Of a stretch of DNA of 64,000 nt, positions 53,384-63,053 are shown piece after piece. The position numbers were made by a program, and so were the translations under genes. Source of the stretch: UBA2705 sp963977125. Its GTDB lineage: Bacteria; Pseudomonadota; Alphaproteobacteria; Micavibrionales; Micavibrionaceae. The notes under the pieces are model-generated. The model made no database searches. It was not told the origin of the DNA and saw only the letters and a list, made by a program, of their open reading frames with translations. The stretch is from positions 453,022 through 517,021 of the forward strand of contig CAXBNJ010000002.1 in assembly GCA_963977125.1 (NCBI GenBank). The letters run 5' to 3'. Position 1 is the stretch's first letter; every line of letters begins with the position of its first letter.

Positions 53384-54637
53384 ATGTCAATAATCCAGGC
53401 GATAGGCGATGCCTCGCCTACTTCTTCTCAAGAAACGCAGACGAGCGCTCCTTCAGCAAAACAAGAAATTGTTATTGTTGGTGCTGGCCCTGTTGGCCTA
53501 TGGACCGCAATTCAAATTAAAAAGCGTCGCCCTAATATCAACGTAAAAATATATGAGCGTTATAGTGAATATAAGCGCTCTCATGTTTTAAAGCTAGAAA
53601 GCCGCTCCATGCTGCTTTACGCCAAAAATGCACGCAACACCGCAGAAGAAACCTTCTTTAACAGCGTATTAGGTACAAGCTTAAAAAAAGCATTTTTAAA
53701 AGCCGTTACTGGCAGCTCTGTCTTCATCCGTACAAATGCTTTAGAACAAGCATTAAAGACTTATGCAGCTGACCTCGGTATCACAACCGATTACCAACGC
53801 ATCGAAAGCCCAGAAGCTTTAATGGCCATGCATCCTGAATGCGAAAGCTTTATTGCCGCCGATGGCGCACATAGCCTGTTAAGGCAGGCGATCATGGGCG
53901 AAGATGCTTTGAAAGATTATCCTTTGCAATATGTTGCCGAAATAAAATATGAAACATCTGGAGCAACCAAGGCGCTATCAGCCTACCAACAATATAAAAG
54001 CAATAAATTGCTGTCTTCTATGGCTTTTGAATATGTTGGGCGTGAGCGCGATGGCCAAACGCCGATATCTCTGCGCTTTTTTGTCGATGAAGATATTTAT
54101 GGCGCCATGCCCGAAGCGAGCTTTAAACAGCCTCTTAACCTTGCAAGCACAGAAATACCCGCCAGTTTAAAACAGGATATTGAACACTATATGCGCATAC
54201 GCGCCGCTCAAGCAGGCGAAGATTTCATCCAAGGCACGGAAAAGCTCAGTAAATTAACATTGTCACTTTATCGCGCCAAGGAATTTGCAGCGCAAAAACA
54301 TCAGCGTAATTGGTATTTGGCCGGTGACGCCGCTATGGGTGTGCCTTATTTCCGTTCACTTAATGCAGGCATGATAATCGGCTCACAGCTCGCATGTATA
54401 TTGACTCGCGATAGCTGGTCAAATAAAAATAAAATAGCCGCTTATAATACATGCCGACCGCTTGACGTTGCTTGGGAATTTACATCGGCATCCATGAAAA
54501 ACATGGCTTTAAAAGGCTATGATACATTCCGCCAATTAAGCGCTAAAACGCCTTGGGAGTTCATGAAATGGGACGATGACGAAAAAGAGGGCTTCATCAA
54601 AAAGCCCTCCAATAAACCACCCAAAAATCAGCTTTAA
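53384..54637 (+). CDS. MICAL-like FAD-dependent oxidoreductase
   Basis: 417-residue flavoprotein monooxygenase-like protein. A disordered Ser/Gln/Thr-rich N-terminus (1-27) precedes the dinucleotide motif VGAGPVGLW (32-40) with the beta-2 end YERYSEYKRSHVLKL. The Arg/Ser-His-Val-Leu pattern recalls eukaryotic MICAL hydroxylases. The second FAD motif is WYLAGDAAMGVPYFRSLNAG. Substrate unknown; it might be a small molecule or a Met side chain, by analogy only. No signal peptide. GGAAGG precedes the ATG. It lies 74 bp after the D1-type ATPase gene. Confidence 0.8.
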   Translation: MSIIQAIGDASPTSSQETQTSAPSAKQEIVIVGAGPVGLWTAIQIKKRRPNINVKIYERYSEYKRSHVLKLESRSMLLYAKNARNTAEETFFNSVLGTSLKKAFLKAVTGSSVFIRTNALEQALKTYAADLGITTDYQRIESPEALMAMHPECESFIAADGAHSLLRQAIMGEDALKDYPLQYVAEIKYETSGATKALSAYQQYKSNKLLSSMAFEYVGRERDGQTPISLRFFVDEDIYGAMPEASFKQPLNLASTEIPASLKQDIEHYMRIRAAQAGEDFIQGTEKLSKLTLSLYRAKEFAAQKHQRNWYLAGDAAMGVPYFRSLNAGMIIGSQLACILTRDSWSNKNKIAAYNTCRPLDVAWEFTSASMKNMALKGYDTFRQLSAKTPWEFMKWDDDEKEGFIKKPSNKPPKNQL

Positions 54638-54652
54638 TAAGCCTTAATCGAC

Positions 54653-55318
54653 CTATTTAAACAAAGAAGCGGTAAGCGGAAATATCTCCTGCGCACTATG
54701 GACCATATGGTCAATATATGGCTTTTGCACTTCTGGCTTACGCCCATGATGAACCAATACAGTTTTCATGCCCAGCGCGTGGGGATGCGATAAATTGCGT
54801 ATAGTATCTTCAGCCATAATCATTTCAGGGGCGGTTAAACTGACTAAATCCATGGCCATTTCAAAGACAAAAGACGATTCATCCTTTTTCTTAAACTCAT
54901 AATCTTCTAAACCAAAAATAACTTCATCAGGGAAAAACTGTTTAAGGTCTAAATGATTTAACGCCTTCATCGCCCAATGGCGTGATCCGTGTGTAACCAG
55001 AACATGTTTTAAGTCATAGTTTCTAAAACACTCAATAAGCTCATGCGAAACATCCAAAATTTTTTCATCAAGATGCTTATGAAACTCTAAGTGAAGCTCC
55101 GTTGAATCGAGGTCGTGTTCTTCCAAAAACACACGCATTGAATAGCCGTATTTCTTAAACGAGGCTTCCGCCAAGGCTTTAGCCTCAGCATCGCCCATAT
55201 CTAATCCTAGGGAACGTACAGTACGTCCCGCAATGTGATTACACGCATCTTCAAACAGCGTATTAAACCTGTATAATGTATTGTCTAAATCCCAAATAAT
55301 GGCTTTGATTTGTGCCAT
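54653..55318 (-). CDS. HAD hydrolase, pyrimidine 5'-nucleotidase type
   Basis: 221-residue HAD phosphatase. Motif I is WDLDNTLYRFN, motif II is VLVTHGS, the Lys region is EFKKKDESSF and motif IV is MAEDTIRNL. The Leu-Tyr-Arg after motif I and the cap region resemble SDT1/PhoN-like pyrimidine nucleotidases; the substrate is not known. AAGGA precedes the ATG. It lies 24 bp downstream of putA on the same strand. A second protein of this type is encoded at 60058-60786. Confidence 0.85.
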   Translation of the reverse strand: MAQIKAIIWDLDNTLYRFNTLFEDACNHIAGRTVRSLGLDMGDAEAKALAEASFKKYGYSMRVFLEEHDLDSTELHLEFHKHLDEKILDVSHELIECFRNYDLKHVLVTHGSRHWAMKALNHLDLKQFFPDEVIFGLEDYEFKKKDESSFVFEMAMDLVSLTAPEMIMAEDTIRNLSHPHALGMKTVLVHHGRKPEVQKPYIDHMVHSAQEIFPLTASLFK

Positions 55319-55342
55319 AGATAGCCGTCCTTCTACTCTTAA

Positions 55343-58300
55343 TTAATCATTCAAAATAAGCTTAACATCGCCGCCCATGGCAGCCGTGTTTATACTTATC
55401 GCTTTTTCAACCGCGAAGCGATGCAAATAATGCGGCCCGCCAGCTTTTGGCCCTGTGCCAGACAATCCATGCCCACCAAATGGTTGAGAGCCGACAACCG
55501 CGCCCGTCATTGCGCGGTTAATATAGACATTACCGACGCTAATCTGTTCGGATAGTTTTTTATGCATATCTTCACGGCGACTATGGAGGCCAAAAGTAAG
55601 GCCATAACCGGTATTATTGATACGCTCAATCAAGCTATCTAAATCTTTCGCCTTATACGTCATGACATGTAAGAACGGCCCAAAAACTTCACATTCAAGG
55701 TCTTCAAAGTTTTTCAAACGACATAATGTTGGCGGGAAATAATGCCCTTGCGCGGCCAAATCATCGGCCATCGGCGTCGTCGCCAAAACATCGGCGACCC
55801 CGCCCATAACGGCGCGGTGATGCATTAACATCGCATGCGCTTCATCATCGATTAATGGGCCGACATCCGTTGACACCTTTAAGGGATTACCCACGATCAA
55901 ATCAGCCATGGCACCTTTTAATAAGCTTAAAATATGCGGCGCGACATCGTCTTGGATCAACAAAAAGCGTAAAGCAGAACAACGCTGCCCTGCTGAGCCG
56001 AAAGCACTGCTGACAACATCCTTAACCACTTGTTCAGGCAGAGCTGTTGAATCAACAATCATCGTATTCAAGCCGCCTGTTTCAGCAATAAACGGGACAA
56101 TCGGCCCGTCTTTTTCAGCCAAAGCGCGGTTAATTGATTTCGCAGCAATATTTGAGCCTGTAAAGGCCACGCCACCACAATTTTTATGTTCGACTAAAGC
56201 TGCACCGATTATGCGGTCACCCAGTATTAAATGTAAAGCATCAGGGAACACGCCCGCTTTATGCATTAAACGAACCATCTCAAAAGCGATGATCGGCGTT
56301 TGTTCTGCGGGTTTAGCAATAACGGCATTACCGGCCATTAACGCGGCGACAACTTGCCCCGTAAAGATAGCGAGTGGGAAGTTCCAAGGGCTGATGCATA
56401 AAAACACACCGCGCCCTTCCATTAACAAACGGTTTTCTTCACCTGTTGGTCCAGGTAAGACAAGCCCATCACGGCGGAATATACGGCGGCCATGCAGGGC
56501 ATAATAACGGCAGAAATCGACAGCTTCGCGTAATTCCGTTAACGCATCGCTCAGTGTTTTCCCTGCTTCACGCATCATTAAGCCGACCAGCATTTCCTTT
56601 TCAGACTCAATAAGCTCTGCGATATTATTTAATATCTCAGCGCGCTGCGCTGCGCCCGTGCGGCGCCAGCGTTTAAAGCCCAAAGTCGCGGCTTGATAGA
56701 CAGGGTCAATCATATCGGCATCTGCAAAAATAGCCGTACCGACGATATCTTGGCGATCCGCTGGGTTTTCAATCGTTTCAGAAGACGCCGAGCTACGCTC
56801 TTCGCCGTCAATTAAACAGGTTGCATGCCAAGATGTGCCTTTTTTCGTGGCCTGCGCCGCCTTAACAAAGCGCGCCAATGTCTTTTTGTCAGACAAATCA
56901 TAGCCTGCCGAGTTTTCACGAAGATCACCAAATAGTCCCGAAGGTAAGCCTATATGTTTGCTGTTATCATTTAATGCATGTGTAATAGGATCACTCGATA
57001 ACCAGTCTATAGCTACACGATCATCACGAATTTGCTGAACAAAAGAGCTATTGGCTCCATTTTCTAAAATGCGGCGTACCAAATAAGGCAGCAACTCAAC
57101 ATATGCGCCGACAGGGGCGTAAATACGCACTTGGCCAAGGTCATCATCACTTACAATATTATATAAGACTTGCCCCATACCAAATAAACGTTGAAATTCA
57201 AACGCGACATCTGATTTAGCGGCCATTTCAACAATCGCAGCAATATTCTGTGCATTATGCGTGGCAAACATCGGGTAAAACGGCGAATCTTTTTCCAAAA
57301 GTTTTTTAGCGCAGGCCAGATAAGAAATATCTGTATGGCTCTTCTTCGTATAAACAGGATAATCATCAAGGCCTTGTGCTTGAGCGCGTTTTATTTCGCT
57401 ATCCCAATATGCACCTTTTACTAAGCGGATTTGTAAGACGCGGCCTTTATCTTTGGCGCGCTGTGATAAATACTCAATCAAGCCAAGGGCTGAGCGTTGA
57501 TAGCCCTGTAGCGCTAAACCAAAACCGTGCCAATCAGCAAGGGATTCGTTATCAAGTATCGCATCAATAATATCGATTGAAATATCAAGGCGTTCGACTT
57601 CTTCAGCATCCACGGTCAAGTTTATATCTTGGTCTTTAGCCGCCTGACAAAGCGTTGTCAGTTTTTCGACTAATGCGGGGACACAATCTTTCGCATAAAT
57701 GGTTTGATAGCGCGGACATAGTGCAGATAATTTAACTGAAATGCCCGGACGATAGACAATCGCGCACGCTTTATCATTTTTCGCCGCTCCACCAATCGCG
57801 TCAATTGCGCGCATATAGCTTGCAAAATATTCCTCGGCTTGTCCTTGCGTACAGGCCGCTTCGCCCAACATATCATAGGAGAGCAAAGTGCCTTTCTTTT
57901 GATAAGGCTTCGCTTTTTTTAGCGCTTTTTCTATTGTTTCGCCCAGTACAAAACTATGTCCCATTTGACGCATAGAGCGTTTAAACGCTTGCAATAAAAA
58001 CGGACGGCTCACTTTGCTTAATGGCCCCGAATAGGTTTTTGATGAAATATTAAGGCCTTCGGCTAAAAGGCGCAAAACCAAATCTTGTTGTTTTTTGGAA
58101 TGTTCAGGGGCGACCTCGTCCCCTTTACCCGTCCAATTGCCTTGTACGAGTTTTTCTTTGATCAATGCATTCGCTGTCGCACTATCAGGGATACGCAAAA
58201 GGGATTCGGCCAAAGTCATAAGGCCAAGACCTTCTGCTGTGGATAGTGGGTATTTAAGCAACATCGCTTCAATCTCGCCAAATTTAACAGGCACGTCACG

Positions 58301-58447
58301 CACACGCTTAATCAAAGCTGTGGCTGTGGCTTCAACTTTCATACGAAAATCAGTGTCCCAATCAAGGTAGCCTATAAGCTGCTCAATTTGAAAATCTTCT
58401 GCATTGGCTGCAACGCTAATCGCGCGCCCAGGAAATCCCTTGTTCAT
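55343..58447 (-). CDS. putA: Bifunctional proline dehydrogenase / P5C dehydrogenase
   Basis: 1034-residue PutA that oxidises proline to glutamate. The FAD-dependent PRODH barrel occupies about residues 60-470 (LLSYDMLGEAACT, then RLVKGAYWDSEIKRAQ, AYVELLPYLVRRILENGANSS). The aldehyde dehydrogenase domain covers about 530-1010 with ISPWNFPLAIFTGQ, catalytic Glu in FIAETGGLN and catalytic Cys in SAGQRCSALR. There is no N-terminal ribbon-helix-helix DNA-binding domain, so it should not autorepress its gene. It is of the short type A class in size. AGGGG lies before the ATG. It is divergent from xseA. Confidence 0.97.
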   Translation of the reverse strand: MNKGFPGRAISVAANAEDFQIEQLIGYLDWDTDFRMKVEATATALIKRVRDVPVKFGEIEAMLLKYPLSTAEGLGLMTLAESLLRIPDSATANALIKEKLVQGNWTGKGDEVAPEHSKKQQDLVLRLLAEGLNISSKTYSGPLSKVSRPFLLQAFKRSMRQMGHSFVLGETIEKALKKAKPYQKKGTLLSYDMLGEAACTQGQAEEYFASYMRAIDAIGGAAKNDKACAIVYRPGISVKLSALCPRYQTIYAKDCVPALVEKLTTLCQAAKDQDINLTVDAEEVERLDISIDIIDAILDNESLADWHGFGLALQGYQRSALGLIEYLSQRAKDKGRVLQIRLVKGAYWDSEIKRAQAQGLDDYPVYTKKSHTDISYLACAKKLLEKDSPFYPMFATHNAQNIAAIVEMAAKSDVAFEFQRLFGMGQVLYNIVSDDDLGQVRIYAPVGAYVELLPYLVRRILENGANSSFVQQIRDDRVAIDWLSSDPITHALNDNSKHIGLPSGLFGDLRENSAGYDLSDKKTLARFVKAAQATKKGTSWHATCLIDGEERSSASSETIENPADRQDIVGTAIFADADMIDPVYQAATLGFKRWRRTGAAQRAEILNNIAELIESEKEMLVGLMMREAGKTLSDALTELREAVDFCRYYALHGRRIFRRDGLVLPGPTGEENRLLMEGRGVFLCISPWNFPLAIFTGQVVAALMAGNAVIAKPAEQTPIIAFEMVRLMHKAGVFPDALHLILGDRIIGAALVEHKNCGGVAFTGSNIAAKSINRALAEKDGPIVPFIAETGGLNTMIVDSTALPEQVVKDVVSSAFGSAGQRCSALRFLLIQDDVAPHILSLLKGAMADLIVGNPLKVSTDVGPLIDDEAHAMLMHHRAVMGGVADVLATTPMADDLAAQGHYFPPTLCRLKNFEDLECEVFGPFLHVMTYKAKDLDSLIERINNTGYGLTFGLHSRREDMHKKLSEQISVGNVYINRAMTGAVVGSQPFGGHGLSGTGPKAGGPHYLHRFAVEKAISINTAAMGGDVKLILND

Positions 58448-58532
58448 GAAAACCCCTAACTCTCTTTATTTTTAAGCGGAATACAGGTTAATATACTCCT
58501 CAAATGACATTCAATAATCAAGATGGCACAGT

Positions 58533-60032
58533 ATGAGTGAAAACGACACACAAAAAGTCATCCAGCGTGGGAATAATGCGCCGGAATTAACCGTCTCTGA
58601 TTTAGCGCAATCGCTAAAACGGACATTAGAAGACGCCTATGGCCGTGTGCGTGTGCGCGGCGAGCTTTCGCGCGTCAATGTCGTTTCCTCAGGCCATATG
58701 TATTCAGACTTAAAAGATCAGAATTGTGTTATCAACGTAATTTGCTGGCGAGGCAGTTTAGCCAAGTTAGCCATTAAGCCCGAAGAAGGTTTAGATGTTA
58801 TTTGTACGGGACGCATAACCACTTATCCGCAGCGTTCAAATTACCAACTGATTATTGAAAGCATGGAGCTTGCCGGTGAAGGCGCTTTGCTCAAAATGCT
58901 CGAAGAGCGTAAAAAACGCCTTGCCGCTGAAGGCTTATTCGCCCAAGAACGCAAAAAGCCATTACCGTTTTTACCTGAACGCATTGGTGTTGTCACATCG
59001 CCCACAGGCGCGGTCATACGTGACATCATACATCGCATAAGTGAGCGTTTCCCGCGTGAGGTCATGCTTTGGCCTGTACGCGTACAAGGCGAAGGGGCTG
59101 CCGCTGAGATCACGGCAGCCATACGCGGCTTTAATGCACTGCCTGCCGCGCAGCGCCCTGATTTGATTATCGTCGCCCGTGGTGGTGGCTCGCTAGAAGA
59201 TCTTATGGCCTTTAATGAAGAAAACGTCGTACGCGCTGTAGCAGAATCAGACATTGCAGTTATTTCGGCTGTTGGACATGAGACCGATACGACCTTAGTT
59301 GATTATGCTTCGGACAAGCGTGCACCAACGCCAACTGGCGCCGCCGAAATTGCTGTGCCTGAGCGCCTTATGTTGCTGGCCCGCGTCCAAGAAGATCAAT
59401 CCCGTTTAATCGCGGCCATAACGCGCCAAACAGATCATCATAAGAAATTCGTCGCATCCTTGGCCGCACGCATTGCCGACCCACGTCGCCTAATTGAAAT
59501 GAAAGCGCAGCGCGTTGATCATCAATTTGAACGCCTTAAAAATATTTTCCGCAGCGGCTTAAATAACAGACAGAATTATTTACTGCGCCTAGAGGGCCGC
59601 ATCAAGCACCCACAAGATCGCTTAGCTGAAGCGACGGGGCGCGTTAACTTCGCAAGTCAAAATTTACTGGGTATACGAAGCCGTTTATTTACCACGCCCG
59701 TGCAGCGCTTAAGCCAGGCTAGCCGCCTGCTGGATACATTATCGTACCAAAGCATATTGAAGCGTGGCTATAGCGTCATACGCAACGATATGGGTGCGCC
59801 TGTAACCGCAGCAGGGCAATTATCCGCCAATCAAAATATCACAATACAATTCCATGATGATCAATGTGATGCGATTATAAGTGATGGTCAAATGCCGCCG
59901 AAAAAGCAAAGTAAAATCGCATCAAAGAAAATGCTGAGTGACAAAAGCGCCGCAACGGCGAGTGACAAAAAACAGAAAAAAGATGAGAATCAAGATGCGG
60001 GCACAAGTAAACCGCAAGGGTCACTTTTTTAA
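58533..60032 (+). CDS. xseA: Exodeoxyribonuclease VII large subunit
   Basis: 499-residue nuclease subunit for single-stranded DNA. The N-terminal OB-fold is RVRVRGELSRVNVVSSGHMY. The catalytic core contains IGVVTSPTGAVIRDI, ARGGGSLEDLMAFN and SAVGHETDTTLVDYASDKRAPTPT. A coiled-coil region follows (about 280-400), then ILKRGYSVI. The last 50 residues are Lys/Ser-rich low-complexity sequence. The small subunit xseB is not adjacent. Confidence 0.96.
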   Translation: MSENDTQKVIQRGNNAPELTVSDLAQSLKRTLEDAYGRVRVRGELSRVNVVSSGHMYSDLKDQNCVINVICWRGSLAKLAIKPEEGLDVICTGRITTYPQRSNYQLIIESMELAGEGALLKMLEERKKRLAAEGLFAQERKKPLPFLPERIGVVTSPTGAVIRDIIHRISERFPREVMLWPVRVQGEGAAAEITAAIRGFNALPAAQRPDLIIVARGGGSLEDLMAFNEENVVRAVAESDIAVISAVGHETDTTLVDYASDKRAPTPTGAAEIAVPERLMLLARVQEDQSRLIAAITRQTDHHKKFVASLAARIADPRRLIEMKAQRVDHQFERLKNIFRSGLNNRQNYLLRLEGRIKHPQDRLAEATGRVNFASQNLLGIRSRLFTTPVQRLSQASRLLDTLSYQSILKRGYSVIRNDMGAPVTAAGQLSANQNITIQFHDDQCDAIISDGQMPPKKQSKIASKKMLSDKSAATASDKKQKKDENQDAGTSKPQGSLF

Positions 60033-60057
60033 ATCTACTGAGTATGAGAAAATAAAA

Positions 60058-60786
60058 CTAACGCGTTAAATCAGATAAATCATTTAGGCGAGATTTAATA
60101 TGTGGCGGGCAGATCGCCCCCGTGGCATAGGCGGGGCTCGCGCGATACCCCTCAACTAAATGTCCATGCCACCCTTTAAATGCATAAGCGGCATCAAGGT
60201 TTTCTGGCGTATCTTCAAAAAAATGAACTTCTTTGCTGGCAAGATTAAAATGCGTTTCAAAAGAATCAAAGCACAAGGCTTCGGGCTTACGCATATAACT
60301 AAACGTATCCGTACCCGCAATACCCGTAAAGCAATCACGCAGCTTTAATTGTTTTAAAACCGCCTCAGCGTGAAAGCTCGGCGCATTGGTGAATATATAT
60401 TTATCGCAGGCTATATTGTCTAAAATAGGCTTAAGGCCAGACACAACATTCAAGCCTTTATAACACATACGGTTAGGGTCAAAGGTGACGCGCGCACTTT
60501 GTGCCTGCGAAATATTATAACGGCGCTCAGCTTCATCCTGTAAATAATAGCCATGATGCAGCATGTCATAAACCTCTAAACGAGCTTCATTCAGCGTGAT
60601 GTTAAGGTGCTGCGCTAAAAATACCGCGTAATTTTCTTCCATTTGTTTATATAAAGACCGAATATCCGCAATGGTATTATCTAAATCGAACACAAGTACA
60701 GCCCCTGCGCCCGCTTGATTAAACTGCGCGCTTAGTGACTTCACTGTTAATTTAGGTGTATGTCCCTGTTTATCCTTCTGTGGCAT
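60058..60786 (-). CDS. HAD hydrolase, pyrimidine 5'-nucleotidase (SDT1-like)
   Basis: 242-residue HAD phosphatase. Motif I is VFDLDNTIAD, followed by a helical cap with LHHGYYLQDEAERRYNIS. Motif II is YIFTNAPSFHAEAVL, then GTDTFSYMRKPEAL (Lys) and FFEDTPENLDAA. This is the usual layout of SDT1-type pyrimidine nucleotidases in Alphaproteobacteria, often used in nucleotide or cofactor salvage. GAGG lies 6 bp before the ATG at 60786, preferred over the upstream TTG at 60798. It is convergent with xseA. Confidence 0.88.
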   Translation of the reverse strand: MPQKDKQGHTPKLTVKSLSAQFNQAGAGAVLVFDLDNTIADIRSLYKQMEENYAVFLAQHLNITLNEARLEVYDMLHHGYYLQDEAERRYNISQAQSARVTFDPNRMCYKGLNVVSGLKPILDNIACDKYIFTNAPSFHAEAVLKQLKLRDCFTGIAGTDTFSYMRKPEALCFDSFETHFNLASKEVHFFEDTPENLDAAYAFKGWHGHLVEGYRASPAYATGAICPPHIKSRLNDLSDLTR

Positions 60787-60884
60787 AATCTGCCTCAAAT
60801 CCCTGTTTGCTTTTTTTATTATTATCTCTATTCTTAAACTGAGTATACAAATCCTCGTCTTTTTGTCAAATAACGTTAGAATCC

Positions 60885-61520
60885 ATGAAAAATTATCTCA
60901 TCTTTGCCGGTAGCGCTATTAACAATTATGACGCGGTGAAACCGTATCTAAGCGAAGAGCCGCACATAATCTGCGCCGATAGTGGCGCGCGCCATGCTCA
61001 ATCCCTTAATATAAAGCCGCACCAAATCATCGGGGATTTTGACTCCATTTCCCCCACACTTCTTGAGCAATACCAGCAAGACAGCACCGTTGAGGTGATT
61101 GATGCGCCGGATCAGAACTTGCCCGACCTTGAAAAAGCCTTACGTCTGATCCCAAAGCAAGCGCAATCTATCGCTATATTCGGCGCACTTGGCGGCCGCA
61201 TGGACCACTTATTCGCAAATATACTCACCTTAGAAAATCACCATGAGCCTGAACGCTTTACGTTACATGACCAAGACCACCACATCCGCATACTCAGTAA
61301 AGATTTTAGTTTTAAGGGCCGTATCGGCGATAAAATCGGCGTATTACCGCTAAGAAAAATCAATACTCTTCGCTATGAAGGGCTGCTTTACCCCGCCAGC
61401 GGCCTTGCGGGCCCCTATGACCTAGGCTGGCTTGGTACTTCAAATGAAATGAGCCATACCGAAGCGACAATAAAGATCGATAGCGGCCTTGCCTTGCTTA
61501 TTCATTACAAAGCTCACTAG
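60885..61520 (+). CDS. Thiamine pyrophosphokinase
   Basis: 211-residue enzyme making thiamine diphosphate from thiamine and ATP. Family features are CADSGARHAQSLNIKPHQIIGDFDS (ADSG and GDFDS motifs), NLPDLEKAL where many homologs have T-D-x-E-K-A-L, and GALGGRMDHLFANI. The C-terminal half has the beta-rich thiamine-binding segment. No TPP riboswitch was recognised upstream. The product supplies the ThDP needed by the acetolactate synthase encoded at 36 kb. Confidence 0.92.
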   Translation: MKNYLIFAGSAINNYDAVKPYLSEEPHIICADSGARHAQSLNIKPHQIIGDFDSISPTLLEQYQQDSTVEVIDAPDQNLPDLEKALRLIPKQAQSIAIFGALGGRMDHLFANILTLENHHEPERFTLHDQDHHIRILSKDFSFKGRIGDKIGVLPLRKINTLRYEGLLYPASGLAGPYDLGWLGTSNEMSHTEATIKIDSGLALLIHYKAH

Positions 61521-61657
61521 CCTTATTTTTAATTAAAAGGGGTCTATAAACGTCCCCTATCTACCGCTTTTCATCACACTCCGCGCCGCCAGTTATGAAA
61601 ACTTGCTTATTGCGCCAGCTTTGTATATAATTATGGTTAATCATGAAAAAGGTGGCT

Positions 61658-62236
61658 ATGTCTACACTAGGAAATATATTTGATAATGCGGGCGAAGATT
61701 GCCATGAAACAGATTACCTTTTCTGCGGCCTTCGCCATGATTTGACCTGTAATACACTGCATCCTAACCCCGGTCAAAATGATATAATCGCCAGTGATCA
61801 TATCGCCGCCGCCTATCAGCAAATTTGGACTGAAGAAGCCGCACAAATGGGCTGGATTTCACTAAACGGAAGCCATCTGCCTTATCTTTTGTTCAAGCAA
61901 GATACTGATATGGCTGATATTAAGCAAAGAGGCTTTATCTATCAGGTGGCCCCTAACCATTTTGAATCTCAGGGTAAAAGCGGCTTTGAAAAACATATAT
62001 TTAATTGCGATATGCCTATAAAGGTTAATCGCGGCCATTGTTTTGAGGCTAATCTTCACACCGCCATGCAATATGGCCTGCTTGTATTTCAGCAAAAGGA
62101 AGACCTGCACCTTGGAGAAACAAAAAAAATACTGAATGATTTTCGTGATGACAGCATCGTTCTCTTGCAGCATTACGCTGATTGGCAGAACAGAACACAG
62201 AATTTAGACCCACGCAGCACAAAACTGGCCTATTAA
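61658..62236 (+). CDS. Unrecognised 192-residue protein
   Basis: No family recognised. Soluble, no signal peptide, rather His/Gln/Asn-rich with five Cys. AAGG lies about 5 bp before the ATG at 61658, while the ATG at 61643 has no binding site, so I chose the shorter form. Features to note are LFCGLRHDLTCN near the N-terminus, GWISLNGSHLPYLLF and KVNRGHCFEANLHTAMQYG. It could be an orphan of this lineage. Confidence 0.6.
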   Translation: MSTLGNIFDNAGEDCHETDYLFCGLRHDLTCNTLHPNPGQNDIIASDHIAAAYQQIWTEEAAQMGWISLNGSHLPYLLFKQDTDMADIKQRGFIYQVAPNHFESQGKSGFEKHIFNCDMPIKVNRGHCFEANLHTAMQYGLLVFQQKEDLHLGETKKILNDFRDDSIVLLQHYADWQNRTQNLDPRSTKLAY

Positions 62237-62301
62237 AGTCCTTATTTATAAGCCAAATTCAACACCGCCCAGTCAGCGATTAAGCAAACATCCACTTACA
62301 T

Positions 62302-62979
62302 TTAAACTTGCCAATTAATCGGCGTATGTCCATGTTTGCTTAAAAATCTATTCGTTTGGGAAAAATGCCGACAGCCAAGAAATCCACGATGTGCGGATAA
62401 AGGCGAAGGATGCGGTGCTTTAAGCACGAGATGCTTACGCTCATCAACAAAAGATGCTTTTTTCTGCGCATATGCGCCCCAGAGTAAGAACACAACAGGC
62501 TCTTTATTTAAGTTAACCGCCTGAATAACGGCGTCAGTAAAATTCTCCCAGCCTTTGCCCTGATGCGAGCCCGCAAGCCCTTGCTCGACAGTGAGTACAG
62601 CATTCAGCAACAACACACCTTGCTTCGCCCAGACATCCAACAAGCCGCTTTCAGGGCGCGTAATCCCTATATCACTTTCAAGTTCTTTATAAATATTACG
62701 CAATGAAGGAGGGATTTTAACGCCGCTCGGCACACTAAAGCTTAAGCCATGCGCTTGCCCCTCACCATGATAGGGATCTTGCCCCAAGATAACGACGCGC
62801 GTATCCTTCAAAGCTGTCAAATCCAAAGCTCTAAATAAATTTTCAGGCTTAGGATAAATGGCTTTACCCTGTGTCCATTCAGCTTCTAAAAACAGCTCAA
62901 GCGCCGCCATATAGGCGGTTGAAAATTCTTCAGCAAGGCTCTTATGCCAAGACGCATCTATACGCTCTGCTAATTTCAT
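62302..62979 (-). CDS. ung: Uracil-DNA glycosylase
   Basis: 225-residue family 1 UDG that removes uracil from DNA. The water-activating loop is GQDPYHGEGQAHGLSFSVP, then LLLNAVLTVEQGLAGSH and the DNA-intercalating HPSPLSAHRGF. The protein ends after the HTPINWQV strand. Length is normal. Confidence 0.97.
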   Translation of the reverse strand: MKLAERIDASWHKSLAEEFSTAYMAALELFLEAEWTQGKAIYPKPENLFRALDLTALKDTRVVILGQDPYHGEGQAHGLSFSVPSGVKIPPSLRNIYKELESDIGITRPESGLLDVWAKQGVLLLNAVLTVEQGLAGSHQGKGWENFTDAVIQAVNLNKEPVVFLLWGAYAQKKASFVDERKHLVLKAPHPSPLSAHRGFLGCRHFSQTNRFLSKHGHTPINWQV

Positions 62980-63053
62980 ATTATGCTCTTATTTCTGCCT
63001 TGGATTTGCGCAATAAATTTTTAAGCATAGATGCAAACAACTCTAATCTATTT

